This document shows, piece after piece, positions 27,134-34,433 of a stretch of 64,000 nt of DNA. The first letter of the stretch is position 1; the number at the start of each line of letters is the position of its first letter. Position numbers and translations under genes: made by a program. The notes under the pieces are model-generated. The model ran no database searches. It saw only the letters and a program-made list of their open reading frames with translations, and was not told the DNA's origin. The DNA is from Dyadobacter chenwenxiniae (lineage in GTDB: Bacteria > Bacteroidota > Bacteroidia > Cytophagales > Spirosomataceae): positions 6,577,001 through 6,641,000 of the forward strand of contig NZ_CP094997.1 of the NCBI RefSeq assembly GCF_022869785.1, given 5' to 3'.

Positions 27134-27676
27134 ATGACTGACGAAGAATTATTATCCCTTTTTGAAAATCCCGAAACGCGCAGAAACGCTTTCAGCCAGC
27201 TGGTGCGGAAGTATCAGCAAAAGGTTTATTGGCTGGTGAGGAAAATGGTTGTAGACCATGATGATGCCAATGACATTACCCAGGATGTTTTCATTAAAGC
27301 ATGGACGGCGCTGGAAAATTTCAGGGGCGATGCCAAGTTTTACACGTGGCTTTACCGGATCGCCAGTAATGAGGCCATTAACTTTCTAAACAAAAAAAGA
27401 AAGCGCTTTTTCATTTCAATCAATGACGTAGAAAGCGAGCTGAGCGAAAAACTAGAAGCAGATCCATTGATAAGCGGAGACGCCATTCAGCTGAAATTAC
27501 AGAAAGCATTATTAAAATTACCAGAAAAGCAAAGACTGGTTTTTAACCTCAAATACTTTGAAGAACTGCCTTATGAGGAGATTTCTCAAATTACCGGCAC
27601 GTCGGTAGGCGCGTTAAAAGCTTCATACCATTGGGCTTCAAAAAAAATTGAGGATTATTTAAACGAAACAGATTAA
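27134..27676 (+). CDS. ECF RNA polymerase sigma factor (RpoE-like)
   Basis: A 180-aa ECF sigma factor with a complete region 2 (VRKMVVDHDDANDITQDVFIKAW and FYTWLYRIASNEAINFLNKKRK) and region 4 (LPEKQRLVFNLKYFEELPYEEI, then the recognition helix SVGALKASYHWASKKI). It directs core polymerase to an alternative promoter set, usually envelope or oxidative stress. The next two genes encode a single-span membrane protein and a Spy-like exported protein. This matches common Bacteroidota sigma / anti-sigma-like / periplasmic effector modules. Confidence 0.93.
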   Translation: MTDEELLSLFENPETRRNAFSQLVRKYQQKVYWLVRKMVVDHDDANDITQDVFIKAWTALENFRGDAKFYTWLYRIASNEAINFLNKKRKRFFISINDVESELSEKLEADPLISGDAIQLKLQKALLKLPEKQRLVFNLKYFEELPYEEISQITGTSVGALKASYHWASKKIEDYLNETD

Positions 27677-27730
27677 ACCATTGCAAACTAGTTTGGTCAA
27701 ACATTTACAAGAGTGGAAATATAAATAATC

Positions 27731-28171
27731 ATGGATAATAAGCGTATACGACTGGATGATCTGAAGAAGGAAGTCCCTTTCCAGGTTCCGGAGGACTATT
27801 TTGACAAATTGCCTCAGATGATCCAATCAAGAATCCCTTCGGAACCTGTTCGCAAGCCTGTAATAGGCTGGTCATGGCAGCGTTCGCTGGCGCTTGTGTC
27901 GGCAATGGCTTTGATTTTCGTGCTTGTATGGGTAACCGTTCCGGAACGTCAGGGGTCGCTGGGGCAGGAGCCGCTGAGTGGCATCAGCAATGCGTCCATC
28001 GTTAGTTACCTGGAAGATCAGGATATGAGTTATTATGATTTAAGTGAGCATAAAGTTGTTCAAAAGGCGTTTGACACGGATTCCACTGTACTTTATTACC
28101 TTGACGGGCTGGAAGATGACATTCTCCGTCAGCAATTGCAGGAATCGGCGTCGGGCATTGAGACGATTTGA
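27731..28171 (+). CDS. Single-span membrane protein, possible anti-sigma factor
   Basis: A 146-aa protein with a cytoplasmic N-terminus (VPEDYFDKLPQMIQSRI), one membrane span near residues 50-68 (LALVSAMALIFVLVWVTV) and an acidic outer domain. The N-terminal 'VPeDYFdkLp' phrase is widespread in proteins encoded next to Bacteroidota ECF sigma genes. An anti-sigma role is inferred from position and topology; no ZAS zinc motif is visible. Confidence 0.7.
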   Translation: MDNKRIRLDDLKKEVPFQVPEDYFDKLPQMIQSRIPSEPVRKPVIGWSWQRSLALVSAMALIFVLVWVTVPERQGSLGQEPLSGISNASIVSYLEDQDMSYYDLSEHKVVQKAFDTDSTVLYYLDGLEDDILRQQLQESASGIETI

Positions 28172-28190
28172 CCCTAACATTAACTATAAA

Positions 28191-28646
28191 ATGAACTTAC
28201 AACATATTACCAGACACCGAAATTTATTGGCCATCCTCTTCATAGCAATGCTTTCTATCACAACGGCTAGCGCACAGAGGAAATCGGAGGAAGAAATAAA
28301 GAGAATACAGGACGCCAAGGTTGCCATTATCACCAACCGTTTGAACCTGACACCGGAGCAGTCGACCGGATTCTGGCCGGTTTATAATGAATATTCCCAG
28401 AAACGCAGAGAGATTCATCGTGCGCAAAAAAAGATTATTAATGATAAAAAGGCAGAAGGCCAAACGGATGACCAGGTCTTAAATAACCTGAAAGAAGTGC
28501 AGGACCTGCGTCAGAAAGAACTTGATCTTGAAAAAGAATACCAAACCCGGTTTTTAAAAGTAATTACTGCAAGTCAAGTGATCGAACTGTATAAGGCTGA
28601 ACGTACATTCAATGATATGCTTATACAACGTTTGAAGAACAAATGA
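28191..28646 (+). CDS. Exported Spy/CpxP-like protein
   Basis: A 151-aa protein with a signal peptide (cut after ASAQ, about residue 28). The mature part is all-helical and charged, containing LNLTPEQSTGFWPVYNEYSQKRREI, close to the LTxxQ repeat region of Spy/CpxP. Such proteins act as periplasmic chaperones or stress sensors. It completes a three-gene run with the ECF sigma factor. Confidence 0.75.
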   Translation: MNLQHITRHRNLLAILFIAMLSITTASAQRKSEEEIKRIQDAKVAIITNRLNLTPEQSTGFWPVYNEYSQKRREIHRAQKKIINDKKAEGQTDDQVLNNLKEVQDLRQKELDLEKEYQTRFLKVITASQVIELYKAERTFNDMLIQRLKNK

Positions 28647-28694
28647 AAAACTGAAAAATTTAACCGCTTTTTCGGCTTATTACAAATCGTTATT

Positions 28695-28731
28695 CCCACT
28701 AATTGGCTTCGGCCGGTTGTGGGATTTTTTA
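28695..28731 (+). terminator. Strong Rho-independent terminator with UUCG loop
   Basis: CCCAC plus AATTGGC pairs with GCCGGTT plus GTGGG around a TTCG tetraloop, followed by six T. It ends the sigma-module transcript. Confidence 0.85.
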
Positions 28732-28732
28732 T

Positions 28733-28767
28733 GCAAAAAAATAGCCGGAATGTTCCCGGCTATTTTA
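28733..28767 (-). terminator. Rho-independent terminator after the SulP gene
   Basis: On the minus strand AATAGCCGGG pairs with CCGGCTATT and runs into seven T. It lies 26 bp beyond the SulP stop and back-to-back with the plus-strand terminator. Confidence 0.8.
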
Positions 28768-28792
28768 AATCAGTAATCGAATGTCAGCAATG

Positions 28793-30370
28793 TCAGTGGC
28801 CGCCGACTACTTCCACGCCACTAATGCCTTTGGTCTCCACGGTAATGTTCCGCAGAGGAGCTGCATGTTTCTTGAAATCCTGGATGATTTCGAGCACATC
28901 ATAGTCAATGTTCATTGACTTGCTGCCGTCTATGACCACTGTGGCGTTGTCGGGCAGGTTATCCAATGTGGCACTGATGCTTCCTTTGTTCAGAAATGTC
29001 ACTTCCTCAGACAAGATCAATGTGATCACATCGCCATCTCTGTGTTTCTCTTTCACATAATGGTAAGAGTGCTTGTAATTTTTTCTCAGGATAAAATATA
29101 TGGCAACCACCATCCCAATCGCAATTCCTTTTAGTAAATCTGTACTCAGGATAGCAATAATGGTCACTATAAACGGGATAAATTGTTCTTTGCCCAATTG
29201 ATACATCCCTTTGTAGAGAGAAAATTTGGACAATTTATAACCTACCATTAGAAGCACAGCGGCAAGCGATGCCAATGGAATGTAATTTAAGAACGTTGGA
29301 ATAAAAAGGGCGGAAAGCAGCAAGATGGATCCATGTGTGATGGTAGCCATTTTCGTTCTTCCGCCTGAATCGATATTGGCAGAGCTTCGCACAATCACCT
29401 GTGTAATGGGCAAACCGCCGATCATACCTGAGGTGATGTTCCCGATTCCTTGCGCGATCAGCTCGCGGTTAGTTGGCGTGCTGCGCTTGAAAGGATCTAA
29501 CTTGTCGGTCGCTTCAACGCATAACAATGTTTCGAGGCTGGCAACAATCGCTAATGTCAGACCGATTGTATAAGTTTCGACCCGCGTAATGGCGGAAAAA
29601 TCAGGCGATTTGAAAAAGCTGAAAAACTCGTTCGCGGAAGATGCAACTGGTAATTGTACCAAATGGTCCCCCGACAACGCCCAGTCCGGGAATGATTTTG
29701 AAAATAATATATTGAGCAAAATACCTGTAACTACCACGAACAATGCACCTGGTACAAAACGAAAAAGCTGGATCTTTTTCATAAATGGCCGGTCAAACAG
29801 CATCAGCAAGCCGAGCGAGATCAGGGAAATAATGATGGCACCGGTACTGCTGTATTTCACCGCATTCAAAAGCTCGGTAAATGTATTCTGGCCGTCTTTC
29901 TGGGCAAATGCTTCGTCACCCATGAAGTCCGCATCATAGCCGAATGCGTGCGGGATTTCCTTTAAAATAAGGGTTATCCCAATGGCAGCCAGCATTCCTT
30001 TGATCACAGACGAAGGGAAATAATAGCCAATAATGCCTGCTTTCATAATTCCGGCAATAACCTGAAGAATCCCGGCAATGACCACGGCCAGAAGAAACGC
30101 CTCAAAGCTGCCCAAGGTGTCCAATGCATTGAGCACGATCACGACAAGTCCTGCAGCAGGACCGGAAACCCCAAGCGAGGATCCACTGATGGCCCCAACA
30201 ACAATGCCGCCGATCATCCCGGCAATGATACCGGAAAACAGAAGATCTGAACGCCCTGTCGAAGCCAAGGCCACGCCAAGGCATAATGGTAACGCAACCA
30301 GATAAACGACCAGCCCGGCCGGGACATCATACTTAAGGTTGGAAAATAAACTCTTTTTATCTGCTGACAT
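28793..30370 (-). CDS. SulP-family anion transporter with STAS domain
   Basis: A 525-aa inner-membrane transporter with the SLC26/SulP fold: about 10-12 hydrophobic segments, the N-terminal VPAGLVVYLVALPLCLGVAL region, GISGPAAGL-like SLGVSGPAAG near residue 67, and a cytoplasmic STAS domain from ~430 (EEVTFLNKGSISATLD, VVIDGSKSMNIDYDV). The substrate is uncertain, but the adjacent beta-carbonic anhydrase gene (47 bp upstream, same strand) favours bicarbonate over sulfate. Confidence 0.92.
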   Translation of the reverse strand: MSADKKSLFSNLKYDVPAGLVVYLVALPLCLGVALASTGRSDLLFSGIIAGMIGGIVVGAISGSSLGVSGPAAGLVVIVLNALDTLGSFEAFLLAVVIAGILQVIAGIMKAGIIGYYFPSSVIKGMLAAIGITLILKEIPHAFGYDADFMGDEAFAQKDGQNTFTELLNAVKYSSTGAIIISLISLGLLMLFDRPFMKKIQLFRFVPGALFVVVTGILLNILFSKSFPDWALSGDHLVQLPVASSANEFFSFFKSPDFSAITRVETYTIGLTLAIVASLETLLCVEATDKLDPFKRSTPTNRELIAQGIGNITSGMIGGLPITQVIVRSSANIDSGGRTKMATITHGSILLLSALFIPTFLNYIPLASLAAVLLMVGYKLSKFSLYKGMYQLGKEQFIPFIVTIIAILSTDLLKGIAIGMVVAIYFILRKNYKHSYHYVKEKHRDGDVITLILSEEVTFLNKGSISATLDNLPDNATVVIDGSKSMNIDYDVLEIIQDFKKHAAPLRNITVETKGISGVEVVGGH

Positions 30371-30417
30371 ACGATTATTTCGAATAAATCAAGTTGAAAT
30401 CAAAAGCAAATACGATA

Positions 30418-31065
30418 TCAGGCGATAACAGGAACATCCATCCTATATACATTCTCCATATCATTTGCACTGTCCATCGTAACGCCCAGATCCTGAAGAA
30501 CGCCGGTTCCGACTGCGTAGACAACTCCGTGAACTTGTAAAGGCTTCTTGTTCAACCAAGCGTTCTGCACAATTGAAGTTTTAGCAAGGTCCATAACCTG
30601 CTCGATCACATTGAGTTCGACAAACCGGTCCGTTCTCTTCTTCGTGTCTTCTATGGCGTTAAGTTCTTCCTGGTGAAGTCTGTAAACATCTTTAATGTGG
30701 CGCAGCCAGTTGTCGATAAGACCTACCTGCTTGTTGCCCATGGCAGCAGCAACCCCGCCGCAACCGTAATGACCGCAAACGATAATGTGCTGAACGCCAA
30801 GCACGTTTACAGAATAATCCAGTACGCTAAGCATGCTCATATCCGTGTGAATAACCATATTGGCAATGTTGCGGTGTACGAAAATATCGCCAGGCATTGT
30901 GCCGGTGAGGGCATTGGCAGGAACGCGGCTATCGGAGCAGCCTATCCACAGGAATTTCGGGCTTTGTCCGTTCGCTAGTTTGGTGAAGAATTCAGGATCT
31001 TGCTGATTTGTTTCTTCGACCCATTTTTTATTATTTTCAAATAACTGGTTATACGACTTAATCAT
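30418..31065 (-). CDS. can: Beta-class carbonic anhydrase
   Basis: A 215-aa zinc enzyme interconverting CO2 and bicarbonate. The ligands are C43, H99 and C102 (WIGCSDSRVPA and CGHYGCGGV), with the D45-R47 dyad that gates the zinc. No signal peptide, so cytoplasmic. It is followed by a SulP transporter gene on the same strand, a recurrent pairing thought to supply or recover bicarbonate. Confidence 0.96.
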   Translation of the reverse strand: MIKSYNQLFENNKKWVEETNQQDPEFFTKLANGQSPKFLWIGCSDSRVPANALTGTMPGDIFVHRNIANMVIHTDMSMLSVLDYSVNVLGVQHIIVCGHYGCGGVAAAMGNKQVGLIDNWLRHIKDVYRLHQEELNAIEDTKKRTDRFVELNVIEQVMDLAKTSIVQNAWLNKKPLQVHGVVYAVGTGVLQDLGVTMDSANDMENVYRMDVPVIA

Positions 31066-31180
31066 GATTTTTGGATTGAATTAGATTGAATAGGAGAACT
31101 TAGACGATACTTCCCGGCGAAATGTGTACGCACAAATTCACAGGAGCACCATGCTCATAAAATAAATAATGCCAGAAAAA

Positions 31181-31477
31181 TCAGATTAATTCGGGTGGCG
31201 GAGAGAGCAGCTTTAACGAAATTTCGTTTTGAAACCCGGTAGAGTAGGAGAAAGTATTTCGGAGAGGAATTGATAAAATATATTTATCAACATTGAAGGA
31301 ATGAGAAATCAACAACTGGTCGTCGTTGATTTTCTCAACTTCCGTTTTTTCATTATCACAAGTGCCGGTATCGCAAACCACAGACGCCTTTTCCTTCACC
31401 AGCAAAAGGCTGGCTACATCTGTGGCTTTACAGATGAGGAAGGTCGTGAGCAATATGAGACAGAGTGTTCGCAGCAA
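31181..31477 (-). CDS. Small exported or membrane-anchored hypothetical protein
   Basis: A 98-aa ORF starting at a TTG (no in-frame ATG; a stop lies three codons upstream). Residues 3-16 (RTLCLILLTTFLIC) are hydrophobic and could be a short signal or anchor. A CDTGTC pair follows near residue 35, and the C-terminus ends SPPPELI. I do not recognise it. It directly follows a 35-aa membrane peptide gene. Confidence 0.45.
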   Translation of the reverse strand: MLRTLCLILLTTFLICKATDVASLLLVKEKASVVCDTGTCDNEKTEVEKINDDQLLISHSFNVDKYILSIPLRNTFSYSTGFQNEISLKLLSPPPELI

Positions 31478-31494
31478 TGTGAATTAATTAATTT

Positions 31495-31602
31495 TTACTT
31501 AGCCTTCCATTGTTTTTCGTTGTTTTCCAGCCAGCGTCCAACCAGGAACGCAGAACCGAGAAGAACCACATAAAAAACGATCATTATGATTGTCATTTCC
31601 AT
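31495..31602 (-). CDS. 35-aa single-span membrane peptide
   Basis: A short ORF (ATG at 31602) whose residues 3-21 (MTIIMIVFYVVLLGSAFLV) form one membrane helix, followed by a charged tail (GRWLENNEKQWKAK). A second ATG at 31596 gives a 33-aa form. Length and layout resemble small subunits of membrane complexes, but I cannot link it to one. The 98-aa gene follows 17 bp downstream. Confidence 0.42.
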   Translation of the reverse strand: MEMTIIMIVFYVVLLGSAFLVGRWLENNEKQWKAK

Positions 31603-31680
31603 AAAAAAGCAATTTATACACTACTTAACGTTAACAAAATTAAATAAAAAATGTCTCAGACCGTTCAACTAATCAAAAAA

Positions 31681-32805
31681 TTAAAGGACTCCCTTGGTTG
31701 AAGGCATGAAATCGAGTGCTTTCAAATCACGTCTTACGGCCATTTTTATTGCCTTCGCGAATGCTTTAAATATCGATTCGATCTTATGATGCTCATTGTC
31801 ACCGCTTACCCGAATATTTAAATTAGAGAGTGATGTGTCGGAAAATGATTTGAAAAAGTGAAAAAACATTTCGGTCGGCATTTCACCAATCTTCTCTCTT
31901 TTAAACTCGGCATCCCAAACAATCCACGGCCGACCGGAAAAATCAATGGCAACCTGGGCGAGGGCTTCATCCATAGGAAGCAAAAACCCATATCTGCTGA
32001 TGCCGCGCTTATCGCCAATGGCCTGCCGGTAAGCTTCACCCAGTGCCAGCGCTGTGTCTTCAATGGTGTGATGTTCATCAATGTGCAAATCGCCTTCGAC
32101 GTGGATAGACAAATCTGCTCCGGAATGTCTTGCTAGTTGATCCAGCATGTGATCGAAGAATCCAAGTCCTGTATGAATGTCGGATCTGCCGCTTCCGTCG
32201 AGGTTTAGGTCAACCTTGATCTGCGTTTCTTTTGTATTCCGTTCGACAGATGCGGTTCTGGAAGGCAATTTTAAATGTTCGTAGATAGCATCCCAATCCC
32301 TGGAAACGAAGCTTGTTACCGCATTCATTTCTGTGGATAAGCCAGCTTCGGGTGTTTTATCCAAAACCAAGATTGCCTTTGCTCCCAGGTTAACCGCGAG
32401 TTGCACGTCCGTCAGACGATCACCGATCACGTAACTGTTGGACAGGTCATATTCGTCTGAAAAGTAAGCAGTAAGCATTCCCGTTCCCGGTTTCCTGGTC
32501 GGAAGATTATCTTCGGGAAAGCTTCGGTCAATGTAAATGTCAGCAAAATGTATATTTTCTCCTGCCAGTGTTTGCAGCATTTTGTTATGTGCCGGCCAGA
32601 ATGTGGGTTCGGGAAATGAATCCGTTCCCAGGCCATCCTGATTGGTAACCATGACCAGCTCATAATCAGTTTCTTCTGCAATTTTGCGGAGTGCGGATAT
32701 TGCTTTTGGTAAAAATTCGAGTTTTTCTAATGAGTCTACCTGAAAATCTGTGGGTGGTTCGACGATGATCGTTCCGTCCCGATCAATAAATAAGACTTTT
32801 TTCAT
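31681..32805 (-). CDS. hisB: Bifunctional histidinol-phosphatase / imidazoleglycerol-phosphate dehydratase
   Basis: A 374-aa fusion of two histidine-biosynthesis enzymes. The N-terminal half is a HAD-type histidinol-phosphate phosphatase (FIDRDGTII, D8 and D10). The C-terminal half (from about 185) is IGP dehydratase with FFDHMLDQLARHSG, DEHHTIEDTALALGEA and the mirrored SGDNEHHKIESIFKAFA Mn-binding motif. Residues upstream of MKKVLFIDRDG (32805) do not fit, so this ATG is taken. No other his gene is nearby. It is divergent from ribE. Confidence 0.96.
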   Translation of the reverse strand: MKKVLFIDRDGTIIVEPPTDFQVDSLEKLEFLPKAISALRKIAEETDYELVMVTNQDGLGTDSFPEPTFWPAHNKMLQTLAGENIHFADIYIDRSFPEDNLPTRKPGTGMLTAYFSDEYDLSNSYVIGDRLTDVQLAVNLGAKAILVLDKTPEAGLSTEMNAVTSFVSRDWDAIYEHLKLPSRTASVERNTKETQIKVDLNLDGSGRSDIHTGLGFFDHMLDQLARHSGADLSIHVEGDLHIDEHHTIEDTALALGEAYRQAIGDKRGISRYGFLLPMDEALAQVAIDFSGRPWIVWDAEFKREKIGEMPTEMFFHFFKSFSDTSLSNLNIRVSGDNEHHKIESIFKAFAKAIKMAVRRDLKALDFMPSTKGVL

Positions 32806-32942
32806 TAATTGTTGTAGAAATAGGTTAGGCAAAGAGCATGGCGATTTTTCGCATTCCTGCAAAGTTCGCAAACTATGTGGATTTGAAAAGATTTAGGCAC
32901 AGCAATAGCTCCATTTGCAAAGAAAAGAGCCGTGATAAATCG

Positions 32943-32950
32943 TAACTTTG
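32943..32950 (+). promoter_or_regulatory. Possible Bacteroidota -7 element (TAACTTTG)
   Basis: An exact TAnnTTTG match 24 bp before the ribE ATG. The nearest upstream TTTG is 25 bp away, longer than usual, so only the -7 box is convincing. Confidence 0.35.
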
Positions 32951-32973
32951 TATTTAAAATTTCGTCTAAGATA

Positions 32974-33567
32974 ATGTTTACAGGAATAGTAGAATCCATT
33001 GCAACGCTTTTAAAAGTAGATTCAGAGGGAAGCAATAAAACTTTTTCGTTTCAGTCACCGATTGCCACAGAATTAAAGATAGACCAGAGCGTCAACCATA
33101 ATGGCGTTTGTCTGACCGTTGTTGCGATAGAAGGGGACACTTATAAAGTGACGGCCATTGAAGAAACATTGCTTAAAACCAACTTAGGCGACCTGGCCGT
33201 TTATGATAAGGTAAACCTGGAACGTTGTATGCCAGCCAATGGGAGGTTCGACGGGCACATTGTGCAAGGGCATGTTGACCAGACGGGCATTTGCACTTCG
33301 GTTGAAGAGCGTGACGGAAGCTGGCTTTTTGATTTTGAATATGACGCCTCCACAGGAAATCTTACGGTGGAAAAAGGCTCTATATGTATCAATGGCGTCA
33401 GTCTTACCGTTTTCAATTCTGAAACCAATGCATTCCGGGTTGCGATCATTCCTTACACCTATGAATTCACCAATTTTCACAGTCTGAAAGCAGGTGATCG
33501 GGTTAACCTTGAGTTTGATATCCTGGGTAAATACATTAAAAGAATTCTTGGCTCATATACAATGTAG
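32974..33567 (+). CDS. ribE: Riboflavin synthase, alpha chain
   Basis: A 197-aa enzyme that dismutates two 6,7-dimethyl-8-ribityllumazine molecules to riboflavin. It has the N-terminal MFTGIVE signature and two homologous beta-barrel lumazine-binding halves (VNHNGVCLTVVAI and CINGVSLTVFNS mark equivalent strands). The C-terminal helix (VNLEFDILGKYIKR) drives trimer formation. The start at 32974 is fixed by the conserved N-terminus. Confidence 0.97.
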   Translation: MFTGIVESIATLLKVDSEGSNKTFSFQSPIATELKIDQSVNHNGVCLTVVAIEGDTYKVTAIEETLLKTNLGDLAVYDKVNLERCMPANGRFDGHIVQGHVDQTGICTSVEERDGSWLFDFEYDASTGNLTVEKGSICINGVSLTVFNSETNAFRVAIIPYTYEFTNFHSLKAGDRVNLEFDILGKYIKRILGSYTM

Positions 33568-33635
33568 TATATTGGCATCCTGAAATATTACGTTTATTTT
33601 TACCCGTCTATACATTTCGCGCATCAAGTAATTAC

Positions 33636-34433
33636 ATGGCCAAAATAAGTACACAGTCCAAAACGGATCTTTTCATACATATCGGAATTATAGTTTCATT
33701 GCTTTTGGTTCTTTTCCTGGGTTTCTTTTTTGTTTATCTGCCTTTTACAACCAATCACGGTGAGGCAGTCACAATTCCGGACTTAAAGAAAAAGAATGTT
33801 GCAGAACTTGAAGAATTCCTCGAAAGCCGTGATTTGCGTTATGAAGTGGATTGTACTTTCGTGGCTAATGTGCCCCCGCTGACCATTATTTCTCAGTATC
33901 CTTTGCCGGGTGCCAAGGTAAAAGAAGGACGCAAGATATATGTTACGGTTTCGTCGCGCACGGCGCCTTTGATCAAAATGCCTAAGCTTACGGATATGAC
34001 GCACCGGAGCGCGCAAATGCTGCTCAAAAGTGTAGGGCTTGAAGAAGGAAATATTTCCTATGTGCCGGATATGGCGCAAAATGCAGTTTTGAAACAAATG
34101 TATAATGGGAAGGAAATTTTGCCTGGACAAGCGATTGCGAAGGGATCTAAAATAGATCTTGAATTGGGCGAAGGGCTCGGAACTGCGCAGTTTGAAGCAC
34201 CGTCGGTTTTGGGCTTGCCATTGGATGAGGCTAAAATCGCATTGATTGGAGCTGGGCTCAAAGTAGGTCAGCAAATGGAAATACCGGCAGAGGAAGGACA
34301 AGCAGCAGGAACTGTGGTAAGACAAAACCCGGACGCTGGAAATAATGTTAGAATAGGAGATGTAATCGATCTCTGGATCACACCACAAGCAGTTGAATCA
34401 ACTGGGAATGAGAATATATTACCGGAACAGTAA
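33636..34433 (+). CDS. Membrane-anchored PASTA-domain protein
   Basis: A 265-aa protein: short cytoplasmic N-terminus, one membrane span (~13-34), then three PASTA domains (starting about VTIPDLKKKNVAELEEFL, IKMPKLTDMTHRSAQMLL and FEAPSVLGLPLDEAKIAL). PASTA domains bind peptidoglycan or its precursors. There is no kinase or transpeptidase domain, unlike PknB or PBP2x, so this is the free-standing form. It overlaps the next gene by 26 bp. Confidence 0.93.
   Translation: MAKISTQSKTDLFIHIGIIVSLLLVLFLGFFFVYLPFTTNHGEAVTIPDLKKKNVAELEEFLESRDLRYEVDCTFVANVPPLTIISQYPLPGAKVKEGRKIYVTVSSRTAPLIKMPKLTDMTHRSAQMLLKSVGLEEGNISYVPDMAQNAVLKQMYNGKEILPGQAIAKGSKIDLELGEGLGTAQFEAPSVLGLPLDEAKIALIGAGLKVGQQMEIPAEEGQAAGTVVRQNPDAGNNVRIGDVIDLWITPQAVESTGNENILPEQ

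Noticed and set aside
28044..28190. Upstream extension of the Spy-like protein
   Set aside because: It overlaps the preceding gene in another frame; the signal peptide clearly starts at 28191.
32881..32973. FMN riboswitch upstream of ribE
   Set aside because: The gap to hisB is too short and shows none of the conserved FMN aptamer blocks.
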